From Candidatus Nanopelagicales bacterium (lineage in GTDB: Bacteria > Actinomycetota > Actinomycetes > S36-B12): 32,977 nt of DNA. Under the pieces are notes generated by a model that was not told the origin of the DNA, ran no database searches, and saw only the letters and a list, made by a program, of their open reading frames with translations. Numbering within the stretch: position 1 is the first letter of the stretch; each line of letters starts with the position of its first letter. Positions 15,428 through 23,976 of this stretch are shown in pieces. The stretch lies in contig JAFMHB010000024.1 in NCBI GenBank assembly GCA_017854795.1, positions 1 to 32,977 on the forward strand, read 5' to 3'. Both the position numbers and the translations under genes were made by a program.

Positions 15428-16165
15428 TTAGCTTTGCTGACCCATGGACCACAGTTGCCAGACCGTGGTGCGCACACTGCGAGGTTGTTGCAAGACGGAG
15501 ACAACTGCGTGGGCAACGTCGTCGGCAACGAGCCATCCGGATGAACGGGGATCGTTCTCGACGCGACCGGTGCCAACTGCGAATTCGGTGCCAACACCGG
15601 CTGGGCAGATCGCGGTGACGCGGATCTTCTTCTCGCGCAGTTCCCGGTCGAGTGCGCCGGCCAGTCCGACCTGAGCGAACTTGGTGCCAGCGTAGATGGC
15701 TTCGTCCTCGCCACCACGGAAACCAGCGACAGAGGAAACAATCACGATGTCACCGGAACCCGTGGTCTTGAGCATGGCTGGGACGCCGGCCCGAACGGTC
15801 CACACGGTGCCGTCGTAGTTGGTGTGCATCATGCGTCGTATTTCATCGTCTGAGTGATCAAGGATTGATCCGTACATTCCGATACCAGCGTTGGGAACAA
15901 TTGAATCAAGTTTTCCCCACTTGGTGACCGCAGCGTCAATAAGTGCTTGGTTGTCGTCAACCGAGCGAACATCCATGGGAACTGCAACAGCGTTATCCGC
16001 GCCGAGCTGCTCCACCAGAGCGTTCAGTCGATCGGCATTACGGGCTCCGAGCGAAACCTTTGCACCAAGTTCCACCAGTTGCTCGGCTGTGGCTTTACCA
16101 ATCCCGGATGTAGCTCCGGTGATAGCAATTACGGTGTCTTTTAGGTCGCGCAAGGCATAGGTCAT
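15428..16165 (-). CDS. Short-chain dehydrogenase/reductase (SDR)
   Basis: The classical SDR starts MTYALRDLKD. It has the NAD(P) motif TGATSGIGKA, NAGIGMYG, the active-site Ser in VIVSSVAGF and Y-x3-K in IYAGTKFAQ, totalling 245 residues. The substrate is unknown. The start ATG 16165 is preferred over the longer frame to 16213 because TACGAT ends 7 nt upstream of it. It is divergent from the Gfo/Idh/MocA gene across 48 bp. Confidence 0.92.
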   Translation of the reverse strand: MTYALRDLKDTVIAITGATSGIGKATAEQLVELGAKVSLGARNADRLNALVEQLGADNAVAVPMDVRSVDDNQALIDAAVTKWGKLDSIVPNAGIGMYGSILDHSDDEIRRMMHTNYDGTVWTVRAGVPAMLKTTGSGDIVIVSSVAGFRGGEDEAIYAGTKFAQVGLAGALDRELREKKIRVTAICPAGVGTEFAVGTGRVENDPRSSGWLVADDVAHAVVSVLQQPRSVRTTVWQLWSMGQQS

Positions 16166-16172
16166 GGTGCCA

Positions 16173-16207
16173 ATCGTACTGATCCTGCAAACTTCGGCAG
16201 ATAGGCT
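16173..16207. promoter_or_regulatory. Compact divergent leaderless promoters (SDR / Gfo-Idh-MocA)
   Basis: TACGAT (16178-16173, minus) ends 7 nt before ATG 16165, and TAGGCT (16202-16207, plus) ends 6 nt before ATG 16214. Both start codons lie within a 48-bp gap, so the two polymerases could hardly bind at the same time. Confidence 0.55.
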
Positions 16208-16213
16208 GCCCAC

Positions 16214-17281
16214 ATGAAGACTATTGTCATATGCGGATACGGATTAGCGGGAAAAATCTTTCATGGGCAGTTGATTAAGGCTGTTCCCGGTTATCAAGTG
16301 ATTGGGATCCTGACTGGAAATGACGAGCGAATTTTGCAGGCAAATACCGATTTCCCCGGAGCACTTGTTAGCAACGATCTGGACGCACTTCTCAACTTGA
16401 ATCCCGATCTGGTGGTTGTTGCCGGCGCGAATGTGACCCACGTGCCACAAGCCCAAGCGGCGCTTTCCCGCGGAATACACGTTGTCATTGATAAACCAAT
16501 TGCTGTCGATGCCCAAGCGGTAATCGAACTTGGTGAACTTGCCGCCGCTAACGGCGTCGCGTTGCTCCCCTTTCAGAATCGAAGGTGGGACTCGGACTAC
16601 CTGACCCTGAAGGCCGCCGTGGAAACAGGGGTGATCGGTACTCCTCACCGATTCGAGTCGAGGCTTGAACGATTCCGCTTACTTCCCAAGGGCGGGTGGC
16701 GTGAACTGAATGACCCTGAGGTCCTCGGTGGTGTGCTTTACGACTTCGCGCCGCATGTCGTTGATCAGGCACTTGACCTCATGGGTCCCGTTGTTTCGGT
16801 CACCACCCACACTCGAACGGTGCGCGAGACGCCTGTATCCGATGACGATCTAATAATTCTTTTGCAACATGAGTCCGGTGGAGTTTCCTATCTTGTGGGT
16901 TCACTGGCGGTGGGCCTTCCCGGACCTCGTTTCACATTGGCTGGGACCCGAGGTGCACTTCGCGTTGCAGCACTGGATACCCAAGAGGATCACCTCAAGT
17001 TGGGTGAAATTCCCGGCGAGGACTGGGGGGTGGAACCTGCCGATTCAACTATTGAGATCTGGTCAAGTGACGCACAGGGCGAACTCACACACTCGACCCT
17101 GCCCTTTAGCACCGGTAACTGGCCCGAGTACTACCGGGAAGTACTAGCTTTTCTCACGAATTCAACGACACCGACGGTCACTCTGGCTCAGGCTGTTGGA
17201 ACCATGCGGGTCATGGATGCGGCTCGAGAGTCCGCGTCAACAGGTGAAGTGGTTCGCCTAGATCCGCCGGCTAGCCATTGA
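16214..17281 (+). CDS. Gfo/Idh/MocA-family oxidoreductase
   Basis: The 355-residue NAD(P)-dependent sugar/inositol-type dehydrogenase has an N-terminal Rossmann fold (ICGYGLAGKIFHG) and the family lysine in VVIDKPIAVDA. The C-terminal substrate domain contains GGVLYDFAPHVVDQALDLMG, with the expected DxxxH arrangement. The substrate is unknown; a sugar fits, since its 3' end lies 1 bp from the end of the convergent xylose operon. TAGGCT 6 nt before ATG indicates leaderless expression. Confidence 0.92.
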   Translation: MKTIVICGYGLAGKIFHGQLIKAVPGYQVIGILTGNDERILQANTDFPGALVSNDLDALLNLNPDLVVVAGANVTHVPQAQAALSRGIHVVIDKPIAVDAQAVIELGELAAANGVALLPFQNRRWDSDYLTLKAAVETGVIGTPHRFESRLERFRLLPKGGWRELNDPEVLGGVLYDFAPHVVDQALDLMGPVVSVTTHTRTVRETPVSDDDLIILLQHESGGVSYLVGSLAVGLPGPRFTLAGTRGALRVAALDTQEDHLKLGEIPGEDWGVEPADSTIEIWSSDAQGELTHSTLPFSTGNWPEYYREVLAFLTNSTTPTVTLAQAVGTMRVMDAARESASTGEVVRLDPPASH

Positions 17282-17282
17282 G

Positions 17283-18134
17283 CTAGTTACTGAGGCTTTG
17301 CAGTTCCCACCGCGTTGTCATGAGCGCAGGTTCACTCCGGCTGCATAAAAGCGCGGACTCACTGAATGCGCCATTAAGTGCATTGGGTGCCCCAGTTTGG
17401 GGTTCGACACAGATTAAATCCTTGTTTCCGTTATAGATCACAAACCACTCGTGAGAGTTTGTTATTCGCAGCTGTAACGCTTCAGGCCATTGGATGACCA
17501 CCGTCTTACTTGGCACGATTAAGGCGTCGTCGAACGGACCGAGCATGACATCGAAATCAACAAGTTCACCCGTGGGCAAAGAATCTACCTTGGTGAGTAA
17601 TTTTGCGTCATCAATCTTTAACACCGATGGGGAACCACTGCCAAGTGATTTACGAAACCACGGGTGCCATCCCACAACAACTCGACTAGTAACTTCACCG
17701 ATTGGTTTCACTTCAATTCTTGTTTCCAGTGAATGCTTGTCAATCTTCCACGTGAATGTGGCTTCCAAATCCACTATCCAACCTGAGATCCCTTGCACCG
17801 CTAAAAATGTGGTCGAATCTCCATCGGCTTGAACACTCCAACCGGTTAATGGATTATCAAAGGAAAGCCCATGAATAGCCCAACCTTGATAGTTGATCTT
17901 CTGTTGAATCGATTCACCGTTGACAGAATTCACTGAGACAGAATTGTCAGCCAATCTTCCAGCCCACGGAAGCATCGGATAAAAGCCGAATTCAATAGGG
18001 TCTGCCCCACTTGCGCCCAATAATTCAATGCCTTGGTAGTTCCAACTTATTGCGCGTCCCCCGAGTGCCGTGTCGAAAATTAGTTGCTGCTCACCACATC
18101 GAATCTCTACTTGCGAGCCGTTAGACGAGGGCAA
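17283..18134 (-). CDS. Aldose 1-epimerase-like protein
   Basis: The protein is a galactose-mutarotase fold enzyme: IRCGEQQLIFDTALGGRAISW, then FGFYPMLPWAGRLAD, AIHGLSF, VVVGWHPWFRK and the catalytic-Glu-like VEPQTGAPNAL. It would interconvert alpha and beta anomers of xylose or another aldose entering through the adjacent transporter. It is the last gene of the xylose operon. The longest ATG start (18197) would overlap the ROK gene by 77 bp, so the TTG at 18134 (14-bp overlap) is preferred. No strong Shine-Dalgarno decides it. Confidence 0.85.
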   Translation of the reverse strand: MPSSNGSQVEIRCGEQQLIFDTALGGRAISWNYQGIELLGASGADPIEFGFYPMLPWAGRLADNSVSVNSVNGESIQQKINYQGWAIHGLSFDNPLTGWSVQADGDSTTFLAVQGISGWIVDLEATFTWKIDKHSLETRIEVKPIGEVTSRVVVGWHPWFRKSLGSGSPSVLKIDDAKLLTKVDSLPTGELVDFDVMLGPFDDALIVPSKTVVIQWPEALQLRITNSHEWFVIYNGNKDLICVEPQTGAPNALNGAFSESALLCSRSEPALMTTRWELQSLSN

Positions 18135-19332
18135 ATGCTTGTTCCATTTCCTGTAATGGGTGGGAAAGAAGTCGACCAAAGGCGACTTCGGCGGCACCGA
18201 CCAGCGGGCTATCCAAGGATAAAGATGGCAGTAAAATTTCGGCCCGTGTTTTCCGGTTGGGTCGTGATTGATCGACTCGTTTATTCACCACTTCAATGAT
18301 GTACGGGTGAATCTCAGCAAGGTGCCCCCCGAGCACAATGTAATCAGGATCAATACTGTTCATCAAGTTCACGAGACCGACACCAACCCACTCACCGACA
18401 TCATGCAAAGTCTGTTTCATTTCCTCAGGGTCGCTTGCGCCGAGCTCGAGGAGTTCAGGAAATGAGTCCGGTCCCGGTGGCAAACCTGCCGCGGAAAGAA
18501 TTGCATCTCGCCCAACTTCGGTCTCCCAACATCCCCTACTTCCGCAGTTACACGGTTGGCCATTCGGATTTACAACAAGGTGCCCAAGTTCTCCGGCGTA
18601 ACCGCTCCCGCCCGTTAACACCTGTCCTCCCAAGACAACTCCTCCACCAACGCCCACATCTCCCGAGAGGTAAACCACACTCGACGAAGTTGTTGCGGCC
18701 CCGCGCACGTATTCGGCGATCGCACCAAGGTTTGCGTCGTTGCCGAGAACCACACTGGGACAAACACCCATGTGCGATCGAAACGCCTTCTCAACATCAA
18801 GCCCGAATGGCACGTCAATCCAACCAAGGTTAGGTGCCTTCCGAACGAAACCAAGTTCGGTCTCAACAACACCAGGAATCGCAATTCCCACTCCAGCCCA
18901 AGTGGCACCTAGCGGAAGTTTGGTGAATAGTTTATCTGTGCTTTCCAATATTGCGGCGATTGCATTCTCAACCGGATAAGGGCCATCAAGTCGTGGCCGG
19001 TGCAATGTGGCTAGGACCTCACCGCCGAGACCAATTGCCGCACACACAATGCGATCAACTCTAAGGTCAAATGCAAGGACAAAAACATTTTTGCTCTTTG
19101 AACGGACAACGAGCGAGGGACGACCGCGTGATCCACCGACGCCCGATACTTCTTCAACCAAATCAGCACCTGCTAGGTCGCTGACAAGTGAACCAATTGT
19201 GCTGCGATTGAGCCCGGTAAGAAAAACGAGATCTGAACGACTCAACTCACCATCTTCGTGTAAATGTCTCAGTACACGAGCTAGATTGTGTCGCTTAACT
19301 TCATCGGGTGTGACAGGTGTTGGTTTCAGCAT
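18121..19332 (-). CDS. xylR: ROK-family transcriptional regulator, probable xylose repressor
   Basis: The 403-residue protein has an N-terminal winged helix (about 12-62: VKRHNLARVLRHLHEDG, SRSDLVFLTGLNRSTIGSLV). A ROK sugar-binding domain follows, with GVGIAIPGVVE, GNDANLGAIAEY, GDVGVGGGVVLGG and the zinc motif CNCGSRGCWE. Lying inside a xylose operon between the permease and epimerase genes, it most likely represses xylA and the transporter until xylose or a metabolite binds. The specific ligand is inferred from context. A candidate operator lies at 23871-23901. Confidence 0.9.
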   Translation of the reverse strand: MLKPTPVTPDEVKRHNLARVLRHLHEDGELSRSDLVFLTGLNRSTIGSLVSDLAGADLVEEVSGVGGSRGRPSLVVRSKSKNVFVLAFDLRVDRIVCAAIGLGGEVLATLHRPRLDGPYPVENAIAAILESTDKLFTKLPLGATWAGVGIAIPGVVETELGFVRKAPNLGWIDVPFGLDVEKAFRSHMGVCPSVVLGNDANLGAIAEYVRGAATTSSSVVYLSGDVGVGGGVVLGGQVLTGGSGYAGELGHLVVNPNGQPCNCGSRGCWETEVGRDAILSAAGLPPGPDSFPELLELGASDPEEMKQTLHDVGEWVGVGLVNLMNSIDPDYIVLGGHLAEIHPYIIEVVNKRVDQSRPNRKTRAEILLPSLSLDSPLVGAAEVAFGRLLSHPLQEMEQAFALV

Positions 19333-19344
19333 GGCACATGCGTG

Positions 19345-20592
19345 TTAACGCATCACTCCTTGGGAACGTTTTCGTGAGAGTGCGTCGGCGCCAGCCGCGA
19401 TCATCAAAACTGCACCTGTGATCATCAACTTCACACCGGCCGAATAACCCAAAAGCCCCATACCGTTATCAATGACAGCAACAACAGCTCCACCAATCAG
19501 TGCGTCATGAATGCGGCCACGACCACCGAAGAGACTTGTTCCACCGATGACCGCTGCGGCAATGGCATTTAGCACGATGAACTTACCCGCGTTTGGATCG
19601 ACCGATGCAGCGCGCGATGCGAAAACAATTCCCGCGAATGCTGCCGTTCCCGAACAGATTGTGAACACGGTAATGCGAATTCGGCTCACACTGATTCCGG
19701 CGCGACGCGCAGCCTCGACATTGCCGCCCACCGCGTACACGTGACGCCCGAATGTTGTTCGGTTCAAAATAAACCCGAATACCAATGTCAAAATAACAAT
19801 AATTGGGACAATGATGGGTACGCCGCTTAACGGATTTAATTCCGGATTCGTGCTTCGCTCCAGACTCAAAGCCCACACGATTGCAAAACCGACTACCGCC
19901 ATTGTCGCTGTTTTAATCAGGATCATGGAAAGCGCTGTTGCCGCAAATCCGCGTGCAAGCCGACGGGTCCTACCTAGGTAAGAAGTTAAGAAATAGCCAA
20001 CTATTATCACGACATAGAGAGCCCAGCCGAGCCAGATTGGCAGATTTTGATTCTGGATTGACAGGATGACACTGTCCGTTATTCGTATATTTCCACCCAC
20101 TCCGATGATCACCAGAATTAGGCCTTGGAAGGCTAAAAATAGTGCGAGGGTGACCACGAAAGAAGGGATACCGATCTTGGCCACCAAGAATCCGATGAAG
20201 AGGCCAATTGCAATTCCAGCGAGCAATGCGATAGCAACTGCGATCGGCCAAGCTAGGCCCCAGCGCGAGAGTGAAACTGCCAGAAGTGCGCCGGCGACCC
20301 CTGAGGTCACACCCGCAGAGAGATCAATCTCTCCTAATAGCAGGACAAAAATCAAGCCCATGGCCAAGATCATGACAACAGCTGCTTGAGTGAAGAAGTT
20401 TGCGAAGTTCAAAGCCGTGAAGAAAACTGGATTTGCGAGTGAAAAGAGAACCACTAAAACTATGAGCCCAATAACAGCGGGGAGTGATCCCATTTCGCCG
20501 CTTCGGACCTTGGTGCGATAAGCACTCCACGACTCAGCGACACCACTTCCCTTGGTCTTCATGTACTGGGGAACCTCAACGTCTGCACTCAT
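19345..20592 (-). CDS. xylH: Xylose-type sugar ABC transporter permease
   Basis: The 415-residue CUT2-type permease has about ten hydrophobic segments, LLLGEIDLSAGVTSGVAGA (the conserved GEIDLS loop), and FGRHVYAVGGNVEAARRAGISV, the family's cytoplasmic ATPase-contact loop. The length is closer to XylH than to ribose RbsC. Its ATG overlaps the stop of the ATPase gene by one base (TAATG), so translation is coupled. Confidence 0.92.
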   Translation of the reverse strand: MSADVEVPQYMKTKGSGVAESWSAYRTKVRSGEMGSLPAVIGLIVLVVLFSLANPVFFTALNFANFFTQAAVVMILAMGLIFVLLLGEIDLSAGVTSGVAGALLAVSLSRWGLAWPIAVAIALLAGIAIGLFIGFLVAKIGIPSFVVTLALFLAFQGLILVIIGVGGNIRITDSVILSIQNQNLPIWLGWALYVVIIVGYFLTSYLGRTRRLARGFAATALSMILIKTATMAVVGFAIVWALSLERSTNPELNPLSGVPIIVPIIVILTLVFGFILNRTTFGRHVYAVGGNVEAARRAGISVSRIRITVFTICSGTAAFAGIVFASRAASVDPNAGKFIVLNAIAAAVIGGTSLFGGRGRIHDALIGGAVVAVIDNGMGLLGYSAGVKLMITGAVLMIAAGADALSRKRSQGVMR

Positions 20593-21377
20593 TAAATTGC
20601 TCCGTTCTGGGCCAACAAGTCCGTTTTTCCGCCGGTAATGTACTCAACAATTTCCCCGCTAGTGGTCTCGTCGACACGTAGTCGCGTGACCATGGTTCCG
20701 AGATAGAGGACGTAGACGTAGTCCGCCACTTGGAATATGTCTTGGAGGTTGTGGGAAATGATCACTACTCCCAGCCCCGCATCAGCGAGTCTGCGCACTA
20801 ACGCAAGCACCTGCTCGGTTTGAGCGACACCTAGTGCCGCGGTTGGTTCGTCGAGAATGACCACTTTGTTATTCCACAGTACGGAACGGGCAATGGCAAC
20901 AGTCTGACGCTGGCCGCCCGAAAGACTGGAAACTTTCTGTCGCAAGGAAGATACGGTTCGAACTGACAGTGATTGCAGTGTCTCGCCGGCGCGAGCTTCC
21001 ATGTGAGCTTCGTCGAGTGCTACTCCGCGCTTCAATTCCCGGCCTAGAAACATGTTTTGAACTATGTCGAGGTTGTCGCAGAGTGCTAGGTCTTGGTAGA
21101 CGACCTCAATTCCCAATTCCGCGGCTGCTCGTGGATCATCAAGCTTGACTTCTTTTCCTTCGAAGTAAATTGCTCCACCGTCAAAAGGTTGAATACCCGC
21201 CAAGCCTTTAATGAGGGTTGATTTTCCTGCGCCATTGTCTCCCACGAGTGCTGTGACCGATCCGGGCAAAACCGAAAAGTCGATGCCTTGTAACACGTCC
21301 ACAGCGCCAAAACTCTTGGTGACGCCTTTGACTTCCAGGATGGGATTAGCTTCCAAGGTTGGACTCGCAGATTCCAT
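20592..21377 (-). CDS. Sugar ABC transporter ATP-binding protein (single NBD)
   Basis: The 261-residue ATPase has Walker A GDNGAGKST, signature LSGGQRQTVAIARS, Walker B VVILDEPTAALG and the H-loop IISHN. E. coli XylG carries two fused NBDs, whereas this protein has one and must dimerise, like the FrcA type. A GAGG sequence 5 nt before the ATG gives the start. The 153-bp gap to the binding-protein gene holds a strong hairpin that may lower its expression. Confidence 0.92.
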   Translation of the reverse strand: MESASPTLEANPILEVKGVTKSFGAVDVLQGIDFSVLPGSVTALVGDNGAGKSTLIKGLAGIQPFDGGAIYFEGKEVKLDDPRAAAELGIEVVYQDLALCDNLDIVQNMFLGRELKRGVALDEAHMEARAGETLQSLSVRTVSSLRQKVSSLSGGQRQTVAIARSVLWNNKVVILDEPTAALGVAQTEQVLALVRRLADAGLGVVIISHNLQDIFQVADYVYVLYLGTMVTRLRVDETTSGEIVEYITGGKTDLLAQNGAI

Positions 21378-21478
21378 TATTGCCTCATCTTCTTTAAGTT
21401 CTTTAAGTGAATGCTCGACCTGAGATTACGGGTAAATTCACGCACACGACACTGCTTTTGAATAAATAACTTGATAGA

Positions 21479-21512
21479 AGTGTGGGCTCGCACCGAAGCG
21501 CGAGCCCACACT
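21479..21512 (-). terminator. Intercistronic hairpin after the sugar-binding protein gene
   Basis: A perfect 13-bp stem, AGTGTGGGCTCGC against GCGAGCCCACACT, has an 8-base loop and sits 18 bp beyond the binding-protein stop. On the coding (minus) strand it is followed by TCTATC and not a T-run. It is therefore more likely a partial terminator or mRNA-stabilising structure than a full stop. The T5 run is on the opposite strand. Confidence 0.65.
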
Positions 21513-21530
21513 TTTTAACTAACGAACCCT

Positions 21531-22634
21531 CTACTGAATGCCCAATTCGGTGCAGACAGCGGCCACGTCGCCGGCACAAAGTGCAGCCACGTCAAAACCA
21601 GGTGTAGCAGCGATAACGTCAGAAACGTTCTCTGAGTAAATGATCACTGGCTCTGAGTACTTCGCAGGAACGGTTGTTCCATTGACGTCAACTGTGCCTT
21701 CAACGGTTGGGGTTTCACCGTTGAGGAGCGCGATTGCGAGTGCGGATGCATCGCCAGCTTCAAGAGCAGTGTTCTTGAATACTGTCATGCACTGCTTGCC
21801 CAGGAGAACATTCTGCAAACCACCAACGGTTGCATCTTGTCCTGTTACTGGGACCTTGACGCCGTTCTTGTCAAGAACTGCAATTGCAGCTCCACCAAGA
21901 CCGTCGTTTGCTGCGAGAACTCCGTCAATCTTTCCACCAAGGTCGGTGAACATTTGCTCGAAGATAACTCCACCCTGCTGGTTATCCCAGTCAGGTACGG
22001 ATTGGTCGTTTACGGGTGTCACGCCTGCAGCAGCAAGTGTGGTCTCGTAACCTTCCTTGAACATTGCAGCGTTGCCATCAGTTGGTGAACCATTGAGGAA
22101 CACAACTGCGGCAGTTGCGGGATCGACGCCATTGTCGCCGAGGCACTTAAGGAGACCTTCGCCCTGAAGTTGTCCAACCTTCACGTTGTCAAAAGACACG
22201 TAGTAGTCGGCAGGTGCGAATGGACGGTCGTAAGCGATTACGGGGATGCCCTGTGCCTTTGCCTTTTCAGCAACGGTTGCACCGGAGCCATTGAGGTCAA
22301 CGAGGACCATGACGCCACAACCACCGGCGAGCATTTGGTCACCGATAGTCAAGTACTGGGTTGTGTCACCCTGTGCATTTTGAATATCTGTTGTGAAGCC
22401 TGCACCTTCAAGTGCTGACTGAATTGCTGGACGATCCTGGTTTTCCCAGCGATCTGAGGACTGGCTGTCAGGCAGGATGACGCATGCCTTGCCTGCATCG
22501 CCAGCGGCTTCTTCGACTACTGCTTCTTCAGTTGCAGTGTCCGTTGCTGCCGTGTCATCGCTTGATGAACACGAGGTGAGTACCAATGAAGCTGCCGCGA
22601 TACCCGCGAAAGCCACATATAGCTTCTTCTTCAT
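21531..22634 (-). CDS. xylF: Xylose-type sugar-binding lipoprotein of ABC transporter
   Basis: The 367-residue protein has a lipoprotein signal LVLTSC (Cys22), an acidic linker (about 25-48), and a periplasmic-binding fold of the XylF/ChvE group: CVILPDSQSSDRWENQDRP, YLTIGDQMLAGGC, VIAYDRPFAPADYYVSFDN and VLAANDGLGGAAI. It captures the sugar at the cell surface. AAGGAAATAA places a Shine-Dalgarno before the ATG. Xylose specificity is supported by the adjacent xylose isomerase gene. Confidence 0.92.
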   Translation of the reverse strand: MKKKLYVAFAGIAAASLVLTSCSSSDDTAATDTATEEAVVEEAAGDAGKACVILPDSQSSDRWENQDRPAIQSALEGAGFTTDIQNAQGDTTQYLTIGDQMLAGGCGVMVLVDLNGSGATVAEKAKAQGIPVIAYDRPFAPADYYVSFDNVKVGQLQGEGLLKCLGDNGVDPATAAVVFLNGSPTDGNAAMFKEGYETTLAAAGVTPVNDQSVPDWDNQQGGVIFEQMFTDLGGKIDGVLAANDGLGGAAIAVLDKNGVKVPVTGQDATVGGLQNVLLGKQCMTVFKNTALEAGDASALAIALLNGETPTVEGTVDVNGTTVPAKYSEPVIIYSENVSDVIAATPGFDVAALCAGDVAAVCTELGIQ

Positions 22635-22649
22635 TTATTTCCTTCCCCT

Positions 22650-22684
22650 GCAGGAATCTCCTGCTTTTCATTTTCCTGGAAAAT
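22650..22684 (-). promoter_or_regulatory. Short hairpin and palindrome between xylA and the binding-protein gene
   Basis: GCAGGA/TCCTGC (22650-22664, 3-base loop) lies just before the Shine-Dalgarno of the binding-protein gene. The 15-bp palindrome ATTTTCC-T-GGAAAAT (22670-22684) touches the xylA stop. These may be an RNA-processing or translation-control element, or a protein site. No full terminator is formed. Confidence 0.4.
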
Positions 22685-23847
22685 TAGATTCCCAGAATTC
22701 GATCAATAACTAATTGATCAAGTACTTCGTTGCCATATGTTCTAGCCGCCAGAGCGTCCGGATCAAATGTCTCATCGAGCAACCGATTAGCGGCTTCGGA
22801 ACTAAATTTGCCGATACTCGGTTCCGCGAGTTCAGGAGTGCTAGCAATATCTAGTGCTGCCTTAACCCGAGGATCTTGGTCGAACTCGCGCGCTTTGGCT
22901 GCGAGTGCGAGATAGGTGCGCATGCATCCGCGAGCGAAGTCCCAGATGCCATCACCCCATTCATTGCGGTACGGGCGAGCATCAAAGTGCTTAGGCCCGT
23001 TGTAGTCGGAGTTCTCCAACAACCGCACCAACATAAAGTCATCTTTAATACCTTCTGAACCAAATCGAAGGTCTTGATCAAATCGTCCAATTTTTTGATC
23101 ATTCAAATCGATGTGGTAGAGCTTGCCTTGCCAGAGGGCTTGAGCCACACCTTGGAAGAAACTCAGACCTGCCATGGTTTCGTGGGCAACTTCGGGGTTC
23201 AGGCCAACCATCGCAGGGTTCTCGAGTTGGTTAATGAACGCCATTGCGTGTCCGATTGTGGGAAGGAATGTGTCTCCACGTGGTTCATTGGGTTTGGGTT
23301 CAAGGGCAAAGCGAATGTCGTACTTCTTATCCGATACGTAGCCGCACAAGAAGTCAAGTGCCTCTTTGTATCGATCCAGCGCATCAGCTGGATTTTTACT
23401 CGCCGCACTTTCCACACCCTCGCGACCGCCCCAGAGAACGTAGGTGTTTGCACCTAATTCGGCGGCGACATCAATATTACGAAGTGTTTTCTGAATTGCG
23501 AAGCGACGCACATTGCGGTCATTCGACGTGAATGCTCCATCTTTGAAAACTGGATGCCAGAAAAGGTTGGTTGTCGCCATAGGGCACACCAGGCCAGATT
23601 CATCGAGTGCTTTTTTAAATGAATCAAGTTCGGCGCGACGTTGCGATTCGCTAGCACCAAATGTCATCAGGTCATCGTCGTGGAAAGAAACTCCCCAAGC
23701 GCCAATGTCGGCAAGTCCCTTAACAAAATCCGCAGTTGTGACCGGGGGACGAGTTGCGTCACCAAATGGATCGCGGCCAATGTGTCCAATCGTCCATAAG
23801 CCGAAAGCGAACTTATCTTCTGGCACGGGCGTTAGGCGATCGCTCAC
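22684..23847 (-). CDS. xylA: Xylose isomerase
   Basis: The enzyme converts D-xylose to D-xylulose. Its 387 residues match the short actinobacterial class (Streptomyces about 388). Visible active-site and metal residues include His56 and Asp59 (VSFHDDDL), W..(WGGREG), the FALEPKPNEPRGD strand with metal Glu and catalytic Lys, the VAHETMAG His, and HIDLNDQ with metal Asp residues. The start is GTG 23847 with GAGGA upstream. It is the first gene of the xylose operon. No xylulokinase gene accompanies it. Confidence 0.97.
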   Translation of the reverse strand: MSDRLTPVPEDKFAFGLWTIGHIGRDPFGDATRPPVTTADFVKGLADIGAWGVSFHDDDLMTFGASESQRRAELDSFKKALDESGLVCPMATTNLFWHPVFKDGAFTSNDRNVRRFAIQKTLRNIDVAAELGANTYVLWGGREGVESAASKNPADALDRYKEALDFLCGYVSDKKYDIRFALEPKPNEPRGDTFLPTIGHAMAFINQLENPAMVGLNPEVAHETMAGLSFFQGVAQALWQGKLYHIDLNDQKIGRFDQDLRFGSEGIKDDFMLVRLLENSDYNGPKHFDARPYRNEWGDGIWDFARGCMRTYLALAAKAREFDQDPRVKAALDIASTPELAEPSIGKFSSEAANRLLDETFDPDALAARTYGNEVLDQLVIDRILGI

Positions 23848-23870
23848 GAGTTCCTCTGTTTAGCTCAGAT

Positions 23871-23901
23871 GGGATATTGTTGTGAGCGACAACATAATCC
23901 C
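23871..23901. promoter_or_regulatory. Candidate XylR (ROK) operator upstream of xylA
   Basis: This is a 31-bp inverted repeat: left half GGGATATTGTTGT (23871-23883), spacer GAGCG, right half ACAACATAATCCC (23889-23901). Eleven of 13 positions pair and the inner GTTGT/ACAAC is perfect. It starts 24 bp upstream of the xylA GTG, where a repressor would block transcription of the whole operon. Assignment to the ROK protein is inferred. Confidence 0.6.
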
Positions 23902-23951
23902 GAAACCCAAGAACCGCAACCAACATTCGTGGATTTTTCAGCACATTCGCA

Positions 23952-23965
23952 TAACAATTTTGTTA
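23952..23965. promoter_or_regulatory. Second palindrome upstream of xylA
   Basis: TAACAA-TT-TTGTTA is a perfect 6-2-6 palindrome, 105 bp upstream of the xylA start and just downstream of the ATP-grasp stop. It could be a second repressor or catabolite-control site. Its TTGTT half-site resembles the inner part of the 23871-23901 repeat. Confidence 0.4.
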
Positions 23966-23976
23966 CGGAAGGGAAC

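Noticed and set aside
17283-23847. Horizontal transfer of the xylose operon
   Set aside because: Base composition and start-codon habits look like those of neighbours, and no tRNA, repeat or mobility gene flanks the block.
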